A DNA stretch of 45,984 nt from Bacillota bacterium (lineage in GTDB: Bacteria > Bacillota > Clostridia > Saccharofermentanales > Saccharofermentanaceae), in the NCBI GenBank assembly GCA_023397475.1, contig JAEWUD010000039.1:1-45984 (forward strand), read 5' to 3'. Numbering within the stretch: the first letter of the stretch is position 1; each line of letters starts with the position of its first letter. A program made the position numbers and the translations under genes. The notes beneath the pieces are model-generated. The model ran no database searches and had not been told where the DNA came from. It saw nothing but the letters and a program-made list of their open reading frames with translations. Shown one piece after another: positions 1 through 7,632 of the stretch.

Positions 1-306
1 CTGCCGTTCGACTACAGTGAAGACGGAATCTCTTATACGTTCTCGATCTTGCCCGCGACCCTCGGAATCACCCCGGAGGAGCAGGAGAATAATTTGTCCG
101 GTTTGCTGGACGGGTATTTTACCGACGGCGGCCACCACGTCAACATCAACGTCATTCAGAGAAAGCTTCTTCTCGACGCGATGGAGCACCCGGAGAAATA
201 TCCGCAATTGACCATCCGCGTATCCGGATACGCCGTGCATTTTGTCCAGCTGACCCGTGAACAGCAGCTGGAGGTTGTAAGAAGAACCGTACATGCCAGG
301 CTGTAA
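1..306 (+). CDS. pflB: Formate acetyltransferase (pyruvate formate-lyase), C-terminal part
   Basis: The 5' end is cut by the window, so only the last 101 codons are present. The enzyme is a cytoplasmic glycyl-radical enzyme that converts pyruvate and CoA to acetyl-CoA and formate in anaerobic fermentation. The visible part carries the glycyl-radical signature RVSGYAV, with the radical glycine codon at 226-228, preceded by the family motif GGHHVNINV and a run ending in HPEKYPQLTI. The C-terminus (VHARL) ends a few residues after the radical loop, as in other PFLs. The activase gene follows at once, so the two are almost certainly cotranscribed. A choline- or diol-type glycyl-radical enzyme is unlikely given the PFL-like tail and the PflA-type activase. 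Confidence 0.93.
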   Translation: MPFDYSEDGISYTFSILPATLGITPEEQENNLSGLLDGYFTDGGHHVNINVIQRKLLLDAMEHPEKYPQLTIRVSGYAVHFVQLTREQQLEVVRRTVHARL

Positions 307-313
307 CCGGGAT

Positions 314-1114
314 ATGGACGAGAATACCGGAAACATCATCGGATATATTCACAGCGTGGAGACCCTGGGCGCCTCGGACGGCCCGGGTCTTCGCTATGTC
401 GCTTTCTTGCATGGATGCCCTCTGTCCTGCGCATTCTGTCACAATCCGGATACATGGCACGGCAAAGCGCCGGAGACGATGACCGCTTCCGAATTGTGCG
501 AAGACATCCTTCGGTATCGCGCCTATCTTACGGGAGGGGTTACGTTCTCCGGAGGCGAACCGTTGGCTCAGCCCGGATTCGTCTGGCAGACCGCGAATCT
601 ACTTCGAGCGCGCGCCGGCATGCATACGGCGATCGACACATCCGGAGCGATTTTCTCGCGGGAAGTTACTGAGGCGATCGATGCGGTTGATCTTATCCTT
701 CTTGACATCAAGGCGTTTGAGGACGAGACTGCGGTTCGCCTGACCGGTTGTGATACCCGAAATGCCTGGAAGATCCTGGAATATTGCGAGGAGACCTCGA
801 AGAAGGTTTGGATCCGGCAGGTTCTCGTACCCGGATTTACGATATTTGAGACGGACGAGCACGGAGAGTGGATCACGGATCCAGAGATCTTTTCGCGCGT
901 GAATGAGAAATTTTCGGCGGGAATTCGGCGTCTGTCGAAGTTTTCCTGTGTCGAAAAAATCGAACTGCTGCCATTTCACAAGATGGGTGAATTCAAATGG
1001 GAACAGCTGCAGAAGGTCGCTCCGCTTCGTGATACGCCTGAGCCTCGACAGGAGAGCGTCGATCTCGCGCGCGAAACGGTCGAGAGTATACTTGCAAGTC
1101 GCGTCGTGCGGTAA
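314..1114 (+). CDS. pflA: Pyruvate formate-lyase activating enzyme (radical SAM)
   Basis: A radical SAM enzyme that installs the glycyl radical on PflB using S-adenosylmethionine and a 4Fe-4S cluster. The cluster motif is CPLSCAFC (CX3CX2C, the form typical of activases), followed by the SAM-binding segment TFSGGEP. The reading frame also offers an ATG at 293, inside pflB. I prefer the ATG at 314 because it lies just after the pflB stop and gives a family-like N-terminus (about 10 residues before GYIHSVETLG) and 266 residues. Neither start has a strong ribosome site, so the choice is uncertain. No terminator was seen between this gene and the convergent gene that ends 30 bases later. Confidence 0.93.
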   Translation: MDENTGNIIGYIHSVETLGASDGPGLRYVAFLHGCPLSCAFCHNPDTWHGKAPETMTASELCEDILRYRAYLTGGVTFSGGEPLAQPGFVWQTANLLRARAGMHTAIDTSGAIFSREVTEAIDAVDLILLDIKAFEDETAVRLTGCDTRNAWKILEYCEETSKKVWIRQVLVPGFTIFETDEHGEWITDPEIFSRVNEKFSAGIRRLSKFSCVEKIELLPFHKMGEFKWEQLQKVAPLRDTPEPRQESVDLARETVESILASRVVR

Positions 1115-1143
1115 TCGCAAGAGGTCGAGATATCTTGGGGGTA

Positions 1144-2262
1144 TCAGGCGGCGTACAAGGCGTCTATATACTCGAAAACCATACGGGATACTTCCTTGAT
1201 GGTCTCCTGGGCTTCCGCGTCGCTTCCGGATTCCGTCATGACACAGAGAATATAGGTCTCGTCGGCAAAGACGATTCCGATATCGTTGTTCGCACCGTAG
1301 GAGGGATTGAAACCCACCTTGTGGGCAACGACGACACCGGGAGTGACACCGGCGGGGATTCCCCAGTTATATTCTGTTGTCTGCAGATTGTTCATCAGAG
1401 GCTTGTAGGCTTCGGGCGAGGCCTGATACAGGTCATATAAATTTTTCGCGTAAAGAGCCAAATCCTGTGCGCAGGTACGGTGTCTTCCGGTCTGCGCTGC
1501 GCCGAGGTAATCGGTGTACGAGACGCTCGAACGATAATTGACGATCGAGCTTACCGGTACCATATACCCGTCATTCACGGCGTCGATTCCGCCGAGATAA
1601 CGCAAAACCATATTCGTCGCACAATTGTCACTGATCGTAATCGACAGCTTGGACAGTTCGGCGAGCGTATATTCTGTGCCGTCGGCCGCATTCTGAATGA
1701 TCCCGGTTCCCGTCTCAAGATCTCCCTCCGGATAGGGCGCGGCGTTATATTTCATGACTTCATCCATAGAGAAGGTTCCGGAGGCCGCTTGTTGGTAGAG
1801 GTAGGTATTATAGGCAATCTTAATGGAACTTGCCGCAACCATCGGCTCCGCTTCGTTAAATCCGAATGCCTCCGCGTTTCCGGCATTCACATAGTAAACA
1901 CTGTAGCGTCCGTCTTTTGCTTCAAGATAAGAGGCGATCGAAGCTTTTAGCTGAGTAAGTTTGGCTTCGCGATCGTTATCGCTGATCGTAGATTCGGGGG
2001 TCGGGCTTGCCGTAACGACCGGCTCTGTCGATTGACTTGTGGGATCCAAGGAAGAGATTGCAGTTGTCTCGATGATATTCGATGAACCGGAAGTTACAAT
2101 CGCGTTCTGAGATTGCCGATCGAGGATATCTCTGATCAACAGGAAAATCGTGATGACGCAGACGACACAGATAAAAATACAGAGCACAGCGATCAGACGG
2201 TTCTGACGATGTTGTCTGTGATGTCTTGCGTCTGATATGTGATGCAGATCCGTTCGTTTCAT
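1144..2262 (-). CDS. Membrane-anchored serine hydrolase, class A beta-lactamase fold
   Basis: 372 residues. A basic N-terminus is followed by one membrane segment (about residues 24-43, rich in I, L, V and C), then a Ser/Thr/Pro-rich linker of about 45 residues and an extracellular beta-lactamase-like domain. The catalytic signatures are SSIK (SxxK), SDN (in ISDNCATN) and HKVG in the place of KTG. The Glu166 general-base segment (ExxLN type) expected after SDN is not visible, so a true beta-lactam hydrolase is unlikely. A cell-wall-active or esterase-like serine hydrolase of the 'beta-lactamase family 2' type fits better. It is a single-gene unit pointing at pflA. A ribosome site is not obvious (GGTAGATGAC before the ATG). 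Confidence 0.8.
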   Translation of the reverse strand: MKRTDLHHISDARHHRQHRQNRLIAVLCIFICVVCVITIFLLIRDILDRQSQNAIVTSGSSNIIETTAISSLDPTSQSTEPVVTASPTPESTISDNDREAKLTQLKASIASYLEAKDGRYSVYYVNAGNAEAFGFNEAEPMVAASSIKIAYNTYLYQQAASGTFSMDEVMKYNAAPYPEGDLETGTGIIQNAADGTEYTLAELSKLSITISDNCATNMVLRYLGGIDAVNDGYMVPVSSIVNYRSSVSYTDYLGAAQTGRHRTCAQDLALYAKNLYDLYQASPEAYKPLMNNLQTTEYNWGIPAGVTPGVVVAHKVGFNPSYGANNDIGIVFADETYILCVMTESGSDAEAQETIKEVSRMVFEYIDALYAA

Positions 2263-2324
2263 GTCATCTACCGCGGCGCCAATCCATAGCGCCTGTCCTT
2301 ACGTAATGCCCGGGAACCATATGA

Positions 2325-2353
2325 ATTATACAACGCGGAAACAAATCCGAAAA
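2325..2353 (-). promoter_or_regulatory. Candidate promoter of the serine hydrolase gene
   Basis: On the minus strand a perfect TATAAT (2325-2330) lies 17 bases downstream of a weak TTTTCG (2348-2353). The transcript would start about 55 bases before the ATG at 2262. The -35 match is poor, so the call rests on the -10 box. Confidence 0.4.
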
Positions 2354-2385
2354 GAAGAGGATTTTATCTGGCTCTGTGATCTCGG

Positions 2386-2414
2386 TTCCATCGCAATTAT
2401 CCCGACTTTATGCT
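2386..2414 (+). promoter_or_regulatory. Candidate promoter of the zinc-ribbon membrane protein gene
   Basis: TTCCAT (2386-2391), a 17-base spacer and TATGCT (2409-2414), in an AT-rich stretch. It lies about 65 bases upstream of the ATG at 2481. The -35 box matches consensus at only three positions. Confidence 0.35.
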
Positions 2415-2480
2415 AAAATTAAATAGCAAATAATCTTGAATTGCTCCTTCGGGAGATGTTTATGTAAGGGGGACAAATAT

Positions 2481-4484
2481 ATGAATTGTTCAAAATGTGG
2501 GGCGGATCTGTTTGACGGAGCGAAGTTTTGCGCCGTCTGCGGAGCAAGAGCAGAACAGGAAGAACCAATGGCGACGGATGTATCCGCGGCGGCTCCCATT
2601 GCGTCTGTTATTCCCGAGTCATCACCGGTTATCTCTGCGATTCCGGAAGCGGCTCCCGTCACTTCGGTAATTCCGGAAGCGGCTCCCGTCACTTCGGTAA
2701 TCCCGGAAGCGGCTCCCGTCACTTCGGTAATCCCGGAACCCGCGCCGGTACTTCCGATGGAGTCGATTTCGACTCCTGTTGACATTCCACAGGCAGAACC
2801 TGTCGCGGTCGCGCCGTCCGAGTTCGTTGTCGGCGCTGCGCCGGTTACGGAGTCGGTTGATGTTGCCGCTCCCGCAACTGCCGAGGCAACACCGAAGAAG
2901 GACAAGCCGAAGAAGTCAGGGAAGAAGCTCTTAATCGCGATTCTTGCCGGTCTTGCGCTGATCGTCATCGGAGTAGCCATTTTCTTCGGCGCTCAGGCTT
3001 TATCCGGTCTTTTCGGCGGTTCGTCTCAGATCAAGCCTTATCTTATCGTTAGTGCCCAGGATGAGTCATATGTCTACAGCGGAGCAAACGATCCGGCGAA
3101 GATCGACGGATCATCCGATTGGCAGACGACCTCCTTCGACGGGAAGACGATTGGCTTCGCCATGGAGACAGACGATGACGGATTTTTTGAACTTGTCGTC
3201 TTTAACGGCAAGGATACCTTGACCGTAGAAGACGAAGTATATGACTTCAAGATTTCCGACAATGGATCCAAGGTGATCTACCTGGCGGATGTTGATACGG
3301 ACGATGCCACGGGAACCCTCTATTCCTACGATGTCTCCTCGCAGAAGAGTGAAGAGATCGCGGATGGAGTAACGACACAGGTTGGAATTGCTTTGTCTCC
3401 CGACGGCAAATCGATCGGATATTCTGCGGATGTCAAGACGGATGATTTCGGTTATACAGAATCTTTCATGGGATATGTTGTGAAGGATGGCGGAGAAGCT
3501 GAAGAACTTGGCGAGAATATGAGTCCGGTCGTTATCTCTGACAAGGCGACCTATATTTATTACCTGGAGATCGACCTTGAGGATTCGGATACTACCCTTT
3601 TCGTATCGAAGAACGGCGACGAGGTCAAGCTCGACAAGCTCGAGGATGACAATACGTTCTATTTCAACAAGGATTATTCCGAACTTCTCTATGTGAACGA
3701 CGGATCGACCTATCGTACGGTCGGAGGGGCGGACGCCGAGAAGGTTTCTTCGGATGCGATTACTTCAATACTGCTTCCGCGCCAGACCAATGCGAGTTAT
3801 GAGTATGATTCTTCCTACGTTATGCGTCTGGATGTGGCAAGTCTCAAAGATCGTGTCGTGACGATGAATTCGGACGGAGACACGGTGGTCGGCTATATGA
3901 ACGCCTCCTATGAGGTTTCCGAGATTGAGTCACTGGACAGCGACTACTATTACTACAGCATTCAGGTTTCCAAAGACGATAAGTCCCTGTGTTTCTTGAA
4001 TGACAAGGGAGATCTTCTGATTTACTCCAACTATCGCGATTTGAAGGCCGAACCGGTGAAGATCGCTGCGGACGAAGATATTATCGACGTGTATGCGGTA
4101 TCGGACTTCAAGACTATCTACGTTATTGACGAAGAGGGAACGCTTTACGCGGTGTACAATTCGCAGGAACCTGTTGAAGTTGCCGAAGATGTTGATTCTC
4201 TGACCTTCAGCTTCGATGAAGCACGCGTGTTCTTTACCTCGGACGCAGATACCAAGGAAGACTATATCACGGTTGGCACGCTGAACGTGATGGACAACAA
4301 GTCCGGAGCCAAGCCCGAAGAACTGGAAGAAGATGTGTATTGGGTAGAAGCCTCGGCTTTCGGTGTTGTTTATTATGTGTTCGAAGAAGTGGATGAGGAG
4401 ACGTATGAGACCATTTGTGAGGCATTTTATTCTCGCGATGGCAAGACATTTGAGAGCGTGACGGATGAAGCGACCCTCTGGTAA
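2481..4484 (+). CDS. Zinc-ribbon, single-TM protein with a propeller-like extracytoplasmic domain
   Basis: 667 residues. The start at 2481 is set by AAGGGGGAC nine bases before it. An in-frame upstream start at 2436 lacks a ribosome site and would precede the zinc ribbon. Order of parts: a zinc ribbon (C3, C6, C18, C21 in two CxxC knuckles); a Pro/Ala/Val linker containing tandem copies of VTSVIPEAAP; a basic KKDKPKKSGKK segment; one membrane helix (about residues 153-176); then about 490 residues that are very acidic and rich in Tyr, with repeated short strands (YSYDVSSQK, YVVKDGG, YAVYNSQEP), which suggests a WD40/TolB-like beta-propeller. Cytoplasmic ribbon outside the membrane-bound propeller is a common architecture in Clostridia, but the function is unknown. 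Two hairpins follow the gene. Confidence 0.8.
   Translation: MNCSKCGADLFDGAKFCAVCGARAEQEEPMATDVSAAAPIASVIPESSPVISAIPEAAPVTSVIPEAAPVTSVIPEAAPVTSVIPEPAPVLPMESISTPVDIPQAEPVAVAPSEFVVGAAPVTESVDVAAPATAEATPKKDKPKKSGKKLLIAILAGLALIVIGVAIFFGAQALSGLFGGSSQIKPYLIVSAQDESYVYSGANDPAKIDGSSDWQTTSFDGKTIGFAMETDDDGFFELVVFNGKDTLTVEDEVYDFKISDNGSKVIYLADVDTDDATGTLYSYDVSSQKSEEIADGVTTQVGIALSPDGKSIGYSADVKTDDFGYTESFMGYVVKDGGEAEELGENMSPVVISDKATYIYYLEIDLEDSDTTLFVSKNGDEVKLDKLEDDNTFYFNKDYSELLYVNDGSTYRTVGGADAEKVSSDAITSILLPRQTNASYEYDSSYVMRLDVASLKDRVVTMNSDGDTVVGYMNASYEVSEIESLDSDYYYYSIQVSKDDKSLCFLNDKGDLLIYSNYRDLKAEPVKIAADEDIIDVYAVSDFKTIYVIDEEGTLYAVYNSQEPVEVAEDVDSLTFSFDEARVFFTSDADTKEDYITVGTLNVMDNKSGAKPEELEEDVYWVEASAFGVVYYVFEEVDEETYETICEAFYSRDGKTFESVTDEATLW
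2641..2730 (+). repeat. Three in-frame 30-bp tandem repeats
   Basis: Units 2641-2670 and 2671-2700 are identical and unit 2701-2730 differs by one base (TTCCGG to TCCCGG). A diverged fourth unit begins at 2731 and a degenerate one precedes at about 2611. The unit encodes a 10-residue Pro/Ala/Val linker step. The near identity at DNA level points to recent slippage expansion, so copy number may vary between strains. Confidence 0.9.
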
Positions 4485-4507
4485 GTGATCTGTATCAGGT
4501 TTTTTAG

Positions 4508-4541
4508 AGAGCCTCCGCGTTATGTGCGCGGGGGCTCTTTT
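4508..4541 (+). terminator. Rho-independent terminator
   Basis: A 12-bp stem (AGAGCCTCCGCG pairing with CGCGGGGGCTCT, one G-T pair) with a 7-base loop and a short T run, 23 bases after the stop of the zinc-ribbon protein gene. Confidence 0.85.
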
Positions 4542-4569
4542 CAATGGGAAGAGAAAAATGTCATAAATG

Positions 4570-4602
4570 CCCGAAAGATGCGAAATTTCGGCGTCTTTCG
4601 GG
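4570..4602 (+). terminator. Second hairpin, likely back-up terminator
   Basis: CCCGAAAGATGC pairs with GCGTCTTTCGGG over 12 bp (one G-T pair) around a 9-base loop, and is followed by TCTCTTTGTCTT. It lies before the next promoter, so it ends read-through from upstream and does not act as a leader of the permease. Confidence 0.6.
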
Positions 4603-4612
4603 TCTCTTTGTC

Positions 4613-4641
4613 TTGACACTGCCGGATGCAAACCGTAGAAT
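4613..4641 (+). promoter_or_regulatory. Strong sigma-A type promoter of the permease gene
   Basis: TTGACA (4613-4618, exact consensus), a 17-base spacer and TAGAAT (4636-4641). The transcript would begin near 4648 and its short leader contains a small hairpin (TGCCGC 4660-4665 with GCGGCA 4672-4677) just before the AAGGAGG at 4681-4687. Confidence 0.85.
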
Positions 4642-4692
4642 TTTTCTAGTGTTATGAAGTGCCGCGAAGATGCGGCAACAAAGGAGGAACAA

Positions 4693-6042
4693 ATGGCTCA
4701 GTCAACGGAAAAAGTTATTGGCTACTTACCAGATGAGACCCCTTCCGTAGGAAAACTGCTTTTGTTTGCGTTCCAGCAGATTCTTGTCATGTTTCCGGCT
4801 ACGGTCACCGTCGCGTTGCTGACGGGATTCCATGTTTCCACCACTATTTTCGCAAGCGGTCTTGCGACAATCTGCTTCCTGCTGATTACCCGTGGGAAGA
4901 TTCCGCTCTATTACGGTTCCAGTTTCTCCTATATTGCCGCGATCCTCAGCATCACCGGCGCCAAATTCGGCGAGGTCGCTCCTGACGCTCTGATCTCTCA
5001 GGCGCAGTTCGGTATTATCATGTCGGGTGTTGTATCCATCATCGCCGGATTGATTGTCAGCCGTTTCGGAATGAACGTGATCGAGAAGATTCTTCCCGCT
5101 ACGATCACGGGTTCCATCGCGATGGTCATCGGAATCTCTTTGGCCGGTGTCGCGATTACCTCCGCCGCGAATTTTGACGCGACGACAGGGTTGGCGAATG
5201 ACAAAGCCTGGATTGCCGCTCTTGTTACACTTCTGGCTACGATCATCTTCTCGGTTTACCTGAAGGGCGTGTGGGGGCAACTGCCCATTCTCTTCGGAAT
5301 TATCGTAGGCTATCTGGTCGCGATTCCTTTGGGTCTCGTCGATTTTGCGAAGATCTGGACCGGACAGATTGTCTCCGTTCCTCACTTTACTCTTCCAATG
5401 CCGAGCTTGGCGGCGGTTATCGCGATCATGCCGATCGCGATCGCGACGATCCCGGAATCGACAGCTCACCTTTTCCAGCTTGACATCTATGTCAATGATC
5501 TCTCGAAGAAGAAGGGCAAGGGCGAGTATAAGATTGCTGACAAACTTGGTCTGAATCTGATCGGTGACGGTGTCGGCGATATCGTGGCCTCCCTGTTTGG
5601 CGGCCCTGCCGGAACAAACTATGGCGAGAACATCTCCACAATGGCGATCACCAGAAACTTCTCGGTCAAGGTTCTCGGAGGAGCTGCGATCATGGCAATG
5701 TTCCTCTCGTTCCTGACACCGATCTCCAACGCAATCAATTCCGTTCCTTCGAGCGTTATCAACGGCGCATGCATTTACCTGTTCGGTGTCATCGGAGCTC
5801 AGGGTGTTGCGATTATGATCAATAAGAAGGTTGACCTCTTCGACGCGAGAAATCTTGCGGTCATCGCCGTAATCATTGTCATCGGACTCGGCGGAACCTA
5901 TGGATTCCCGAACGGTATGATCCCGTTCTTCGGACAGAAGCTTCCTGCGATCGCGACAGCGGCGTTGGTGGGTATCGTGTTGAACCTGATCCTCTCGATC
6001 GGCAAGAAGGCAACTCCGGTTTCCGAGAAGGAAGCGGCGTAA
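4693..6042 (+). CDS. NCS2-family uracil/xanthine permease
   Basis: 449 residues, polytopic, with about 12-14 hydrophobic segments across the whole length. The start follows AAGGAGG by five bases. An in-frame ATG at 4654 lies upstream of this site and is not used. Family marks are the N-terminal YLPDETPSVGKLLLFAFQQILVMF, the GGPAGTNYGEN segment of UraA/PbuX-type carriers, and IPESTAH, which holds the conserved substrate-binding Glu of the central motif. Closest in style to the UraA/PyrP uracil branch; xanthine cannot be excluded. It catalyses proton- or sodium-linked nucleobase uptake. Monocistronic, with its own strong promoter. Confidence 0.88.
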   Translation: MAQSTEKVIGYLPDETPSVGKLLLFAFQQILVMFPATVTVALLTGFHVSTTIFASGLATICFLLITRGKIPLYYGSSFSYIAAILSITGAKFGEVAPDALISQAQFGIIMSGVVSIIAGLIVSRFGMNVIEKILPATITGSIAMVIGISLAGVAITSAANFDATTGLANDKAWIAALVTLLATIIFSVYLKGVWGQLPILFGIIVGYLVAIPLGLVDFAKIWTGQIVSVPHFTLPMPSLAAVIAIMPIAIATIPESTAHLFQLDIYVNDLSKKKGKGEYKIADKLGLNLIGDGVGDIVASLFGGPAGTNYGENISTMAITRNFSVKVLGGAAIMAMFLSFLTPISNAINSVPSSVINGACIYLFGVIGAQGVAIMINKKVDLFDARNLAVIAVIIVIGLGGTYGFPNGMIPFFGQKLPAIATAALVGIVLNLILSIGKKATPVSEKEAA

Positions 6043-6083
6043 ACCTCAACATATCCGGTTGATATTCTGAAACAGACGAATAA

Positions 6084-6126
6084 GGGGCTGTTGCAAAAGT
6101 GATTGAATCACTGGCGCATCAGCCCC
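6084..6126 (+). terminator. Hairpin after the permease gene, possible terminator
   Basis: GGGGCTG (6084-6090) pairs with CAGCCCC (6120-6126), and an inner arm GTGATT/AATCAC adds a second stem. ATTTATATAT follows on the plus strand. It probably ends the permease transcript, but the T run is poor. Confidence 0.5.
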
Positions 6127-6166
6127 ATTTATATATAAAAGGTCCGGAGGTCGGCGATCCGATCCT

Positions 6167-6211
6167 GATTATGGACGAAAACGATCAGAAAGCTACTTTT
6201 CGCCCATAATC
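6167..6211. repeat. 15-bp inverted repeat between convergent genes
   Basis: GATTATGGACGAAAA (6167-6181) and TTTTCGCCCATAATC (6197-6211) match at 14 of 15 positions around a 15-base loop. A further ATGGGCG at 6226-6232 could pair instead with CGCCCAT at 6201-6207. No T run follows on either strand, so it is not a plain terminator. Role unknown. Confidence 0.7.
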
Positions 6212-6244
6212 CGCGCTCAAGAAGTATGGGCGATTAAACTATTT

Positions 6245-7624
6245 TCAGGAACTCTCGTTAACATCGCCTCTTGTCTTCAGATCCTCGACGATCATCGAGA
6301 ACTTCTTCTCATCAATCTTGTACTTCAAGAGATATACGACAAAGCCCAATACAATAAGGATTACCGGAAGGATGAGCATGGCGGATTTCATCAGAAGAAG
6401 CCCTTCCTGTGTAACATCGTCCGGAGATTTTGCCGAACTGATTCCTGAGGTAATGATGGTCGTGTTTACGATCGCTGTCCCGACCGCGGCGCCGATCTTA
6501 TTGATGAATGGTTGGATGGAGAAGGTAATACTCTCGTTTCTTTTGCCGAGTTTCCATTGGCCGTACTCGATGGTGTCCATCAAGAAGACCAGCATCAACA
6601 GTTGGATGAAGGCCTGGCCCGCGAAAAGCAGAATTCCCGCGATGGCGATAAAGAAGATATTCATCGGAGAGAAGAAGAAGACCACATATCCGGCGACTAC
6701 AAGAATTGTCGCGAGGATGTACATGTTGCGTCGCGTCATCCGTTTGCGAAGGATGGGAAAGACGGCGAAACCGATGACTTGCGTAATTCCCAGAATCAAT
6801 CCGAAGGCGGAATACATGTTCTCATCTTTGAAGGCATACTTGAAGAAATACGTTCCAAATCCGGTCGTCGTACAGTAACCGATCATGAACAAGGCCATCG
6901 ATAGAGCGGTAAAGAGAAGCTGATCATTCTTTCCAATCGCACGAATCATCTGGCGAAAGGTCGTTGGTTCCTCTGCTTTGAAGAGGCCTTTGGGTTCTCT
7001 GACCCCGAAGAGCGTGATACACTGACCTGCAATCATAATGGCTGCGATGATCAACGCCATAATACTGTATCCGCGGGATAATCCATCGGTCATTTCGCCG
7101 ATTTTTTTCGTGACGGGAATAACGGCGATGACGACGACAAACATACCGCCGTTCGCGCAGATTCTTGCGGTTGCGCCGATCTTTTCCCGGACCTTCTGGT
7201 CGACGGAGAGAGAAGGGAGCATCGACCAGTAGGCGATGTCATTTGCCGTAAACGAAATCTCCCACAACAGATAGATGATGGTGAAGGCGACAAGGTACGC
7301 TGCACCCCGAAAACCGATGTCAGTGAAGAAAAACACGGTCATTATTGCCGCGCCGAGTGCGCCAAACGCGATCCATGGCTTAAATTTGCCGAATCGTGAA
7401 CGCGTGTTATCGACAACAATTCCCATGAATGGATCATTGAAGGCATCATAAATTCGTATGATCAGCATGATCACGGTGGTTCCCCACAGCGTCTCGTCCG
7501 GAAGATCCAGTGCTTCCGTGAGATAGAAATTCAAATACGTGCCGACGAGCGTGTAAAGCATGTCTCGGCCGATGGTTCCTAATCCGAATGCGTATCGATT
7601 CCTTCGAAAATTTGCCTCCTGCAT
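6245..7624 (-). CDS. GPH-family sugar:cation symporter (MFS superfamily)
   Basis: 459 residues with about 12 membrane segments. The N-terminus (RNRYAFGLGTIGRDMLYTLVGTYLNFYLTE, positions 7-36 in part), the loop DAFNDPFMGIVVDNTRSRFGKFKPWI and the later KLGKRNESITFS are typical of the MelB/XynP/LacS-like glycoside-pentoside-hexuronide group. It would import oligosaccharides with sodium or protons. It is the last gene of a three-gene operon, eight bases after the alpha-galactosidase gene, with AGGAGG placed just before its ATG. The two upstream glycosidases suggest alpha-galactosides or isomalto-oligosaccharides as substrate; this is inference from context. Confidence 0.88.
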   Translation of the reverse strand: MQEANFRRNRYAFGLGTIGRDMLYTLVGTYLNFYLTEALDLPDETLWGTTVIMLIIRIYDAFNDPFMGIVVDNTRSRFGKFKPWIAFGALGAAIMTVFFFTDIGFRGAAYLVAFTIIYLLWEISFTANDIAYWSMLPSLSVDQKVREKIGATARICANGGMFVVVIAVIPVTKKIGEMTDGLSRGYSIMALIIAAIMIAGQCITLFGVREPKGLFKAEEPTTFRQMIRAIGKNDQLLFTALSMALFMIGYCTTTGFGTYFFKYAFKDENMYSAFGLILGITQVIGFAVFPILRKRMTRRNMYILATILVVAGYVVFFFSPMNIFFIAIAGILLFAGQAFIQLLMLVFLMDTIEYGQWKLGKRNESITFSIQPFINKIGAAVGTAIVNTTIITSGISSAKSPDDVTQEGLLLMKSAMLILPVILIVLGFVVYLLKYKIDEKKFSMIVEDLKTRGDVNESS

Positions 7625-7632
7625 AGAGCCTC

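Noticed and set aside
1144..2262. Antibiotic-resistance beta-lactamase
   Set aside because: The Glu166 segment is not visible and KTG is altered; there is a membrane anchor with a long linker.
2641..2730. Direct repeats of about CRISPR size
   Set aside because: The units are contiguous with no spacers and are in frame within a coding region.
2408..2980. Minus-strand reading frame with repeated GAASGITEVT units
   Set aside because: It is the antisense shadow of the 30-bp repeats in the zinc-ribbon protein gene; it lacks a ribosome site and overlaps a better-supported gene.
4570..4690. Riboswitch or PyrR-type attenuator before the permease
   Set aside because: The strong promoter lies after the larger hairpin, and the remaining leader is about 45 bases with one small hairpin, too short for a known riboswitch class.
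6084..6126. GGGGCTGTTGCAAAA, which resembles the end of some insertion sequences
   Set aside because: No transposase, no matching far end and no target duplication; the paired GGGGCTG/CAGCCCC reads better as a terminator.
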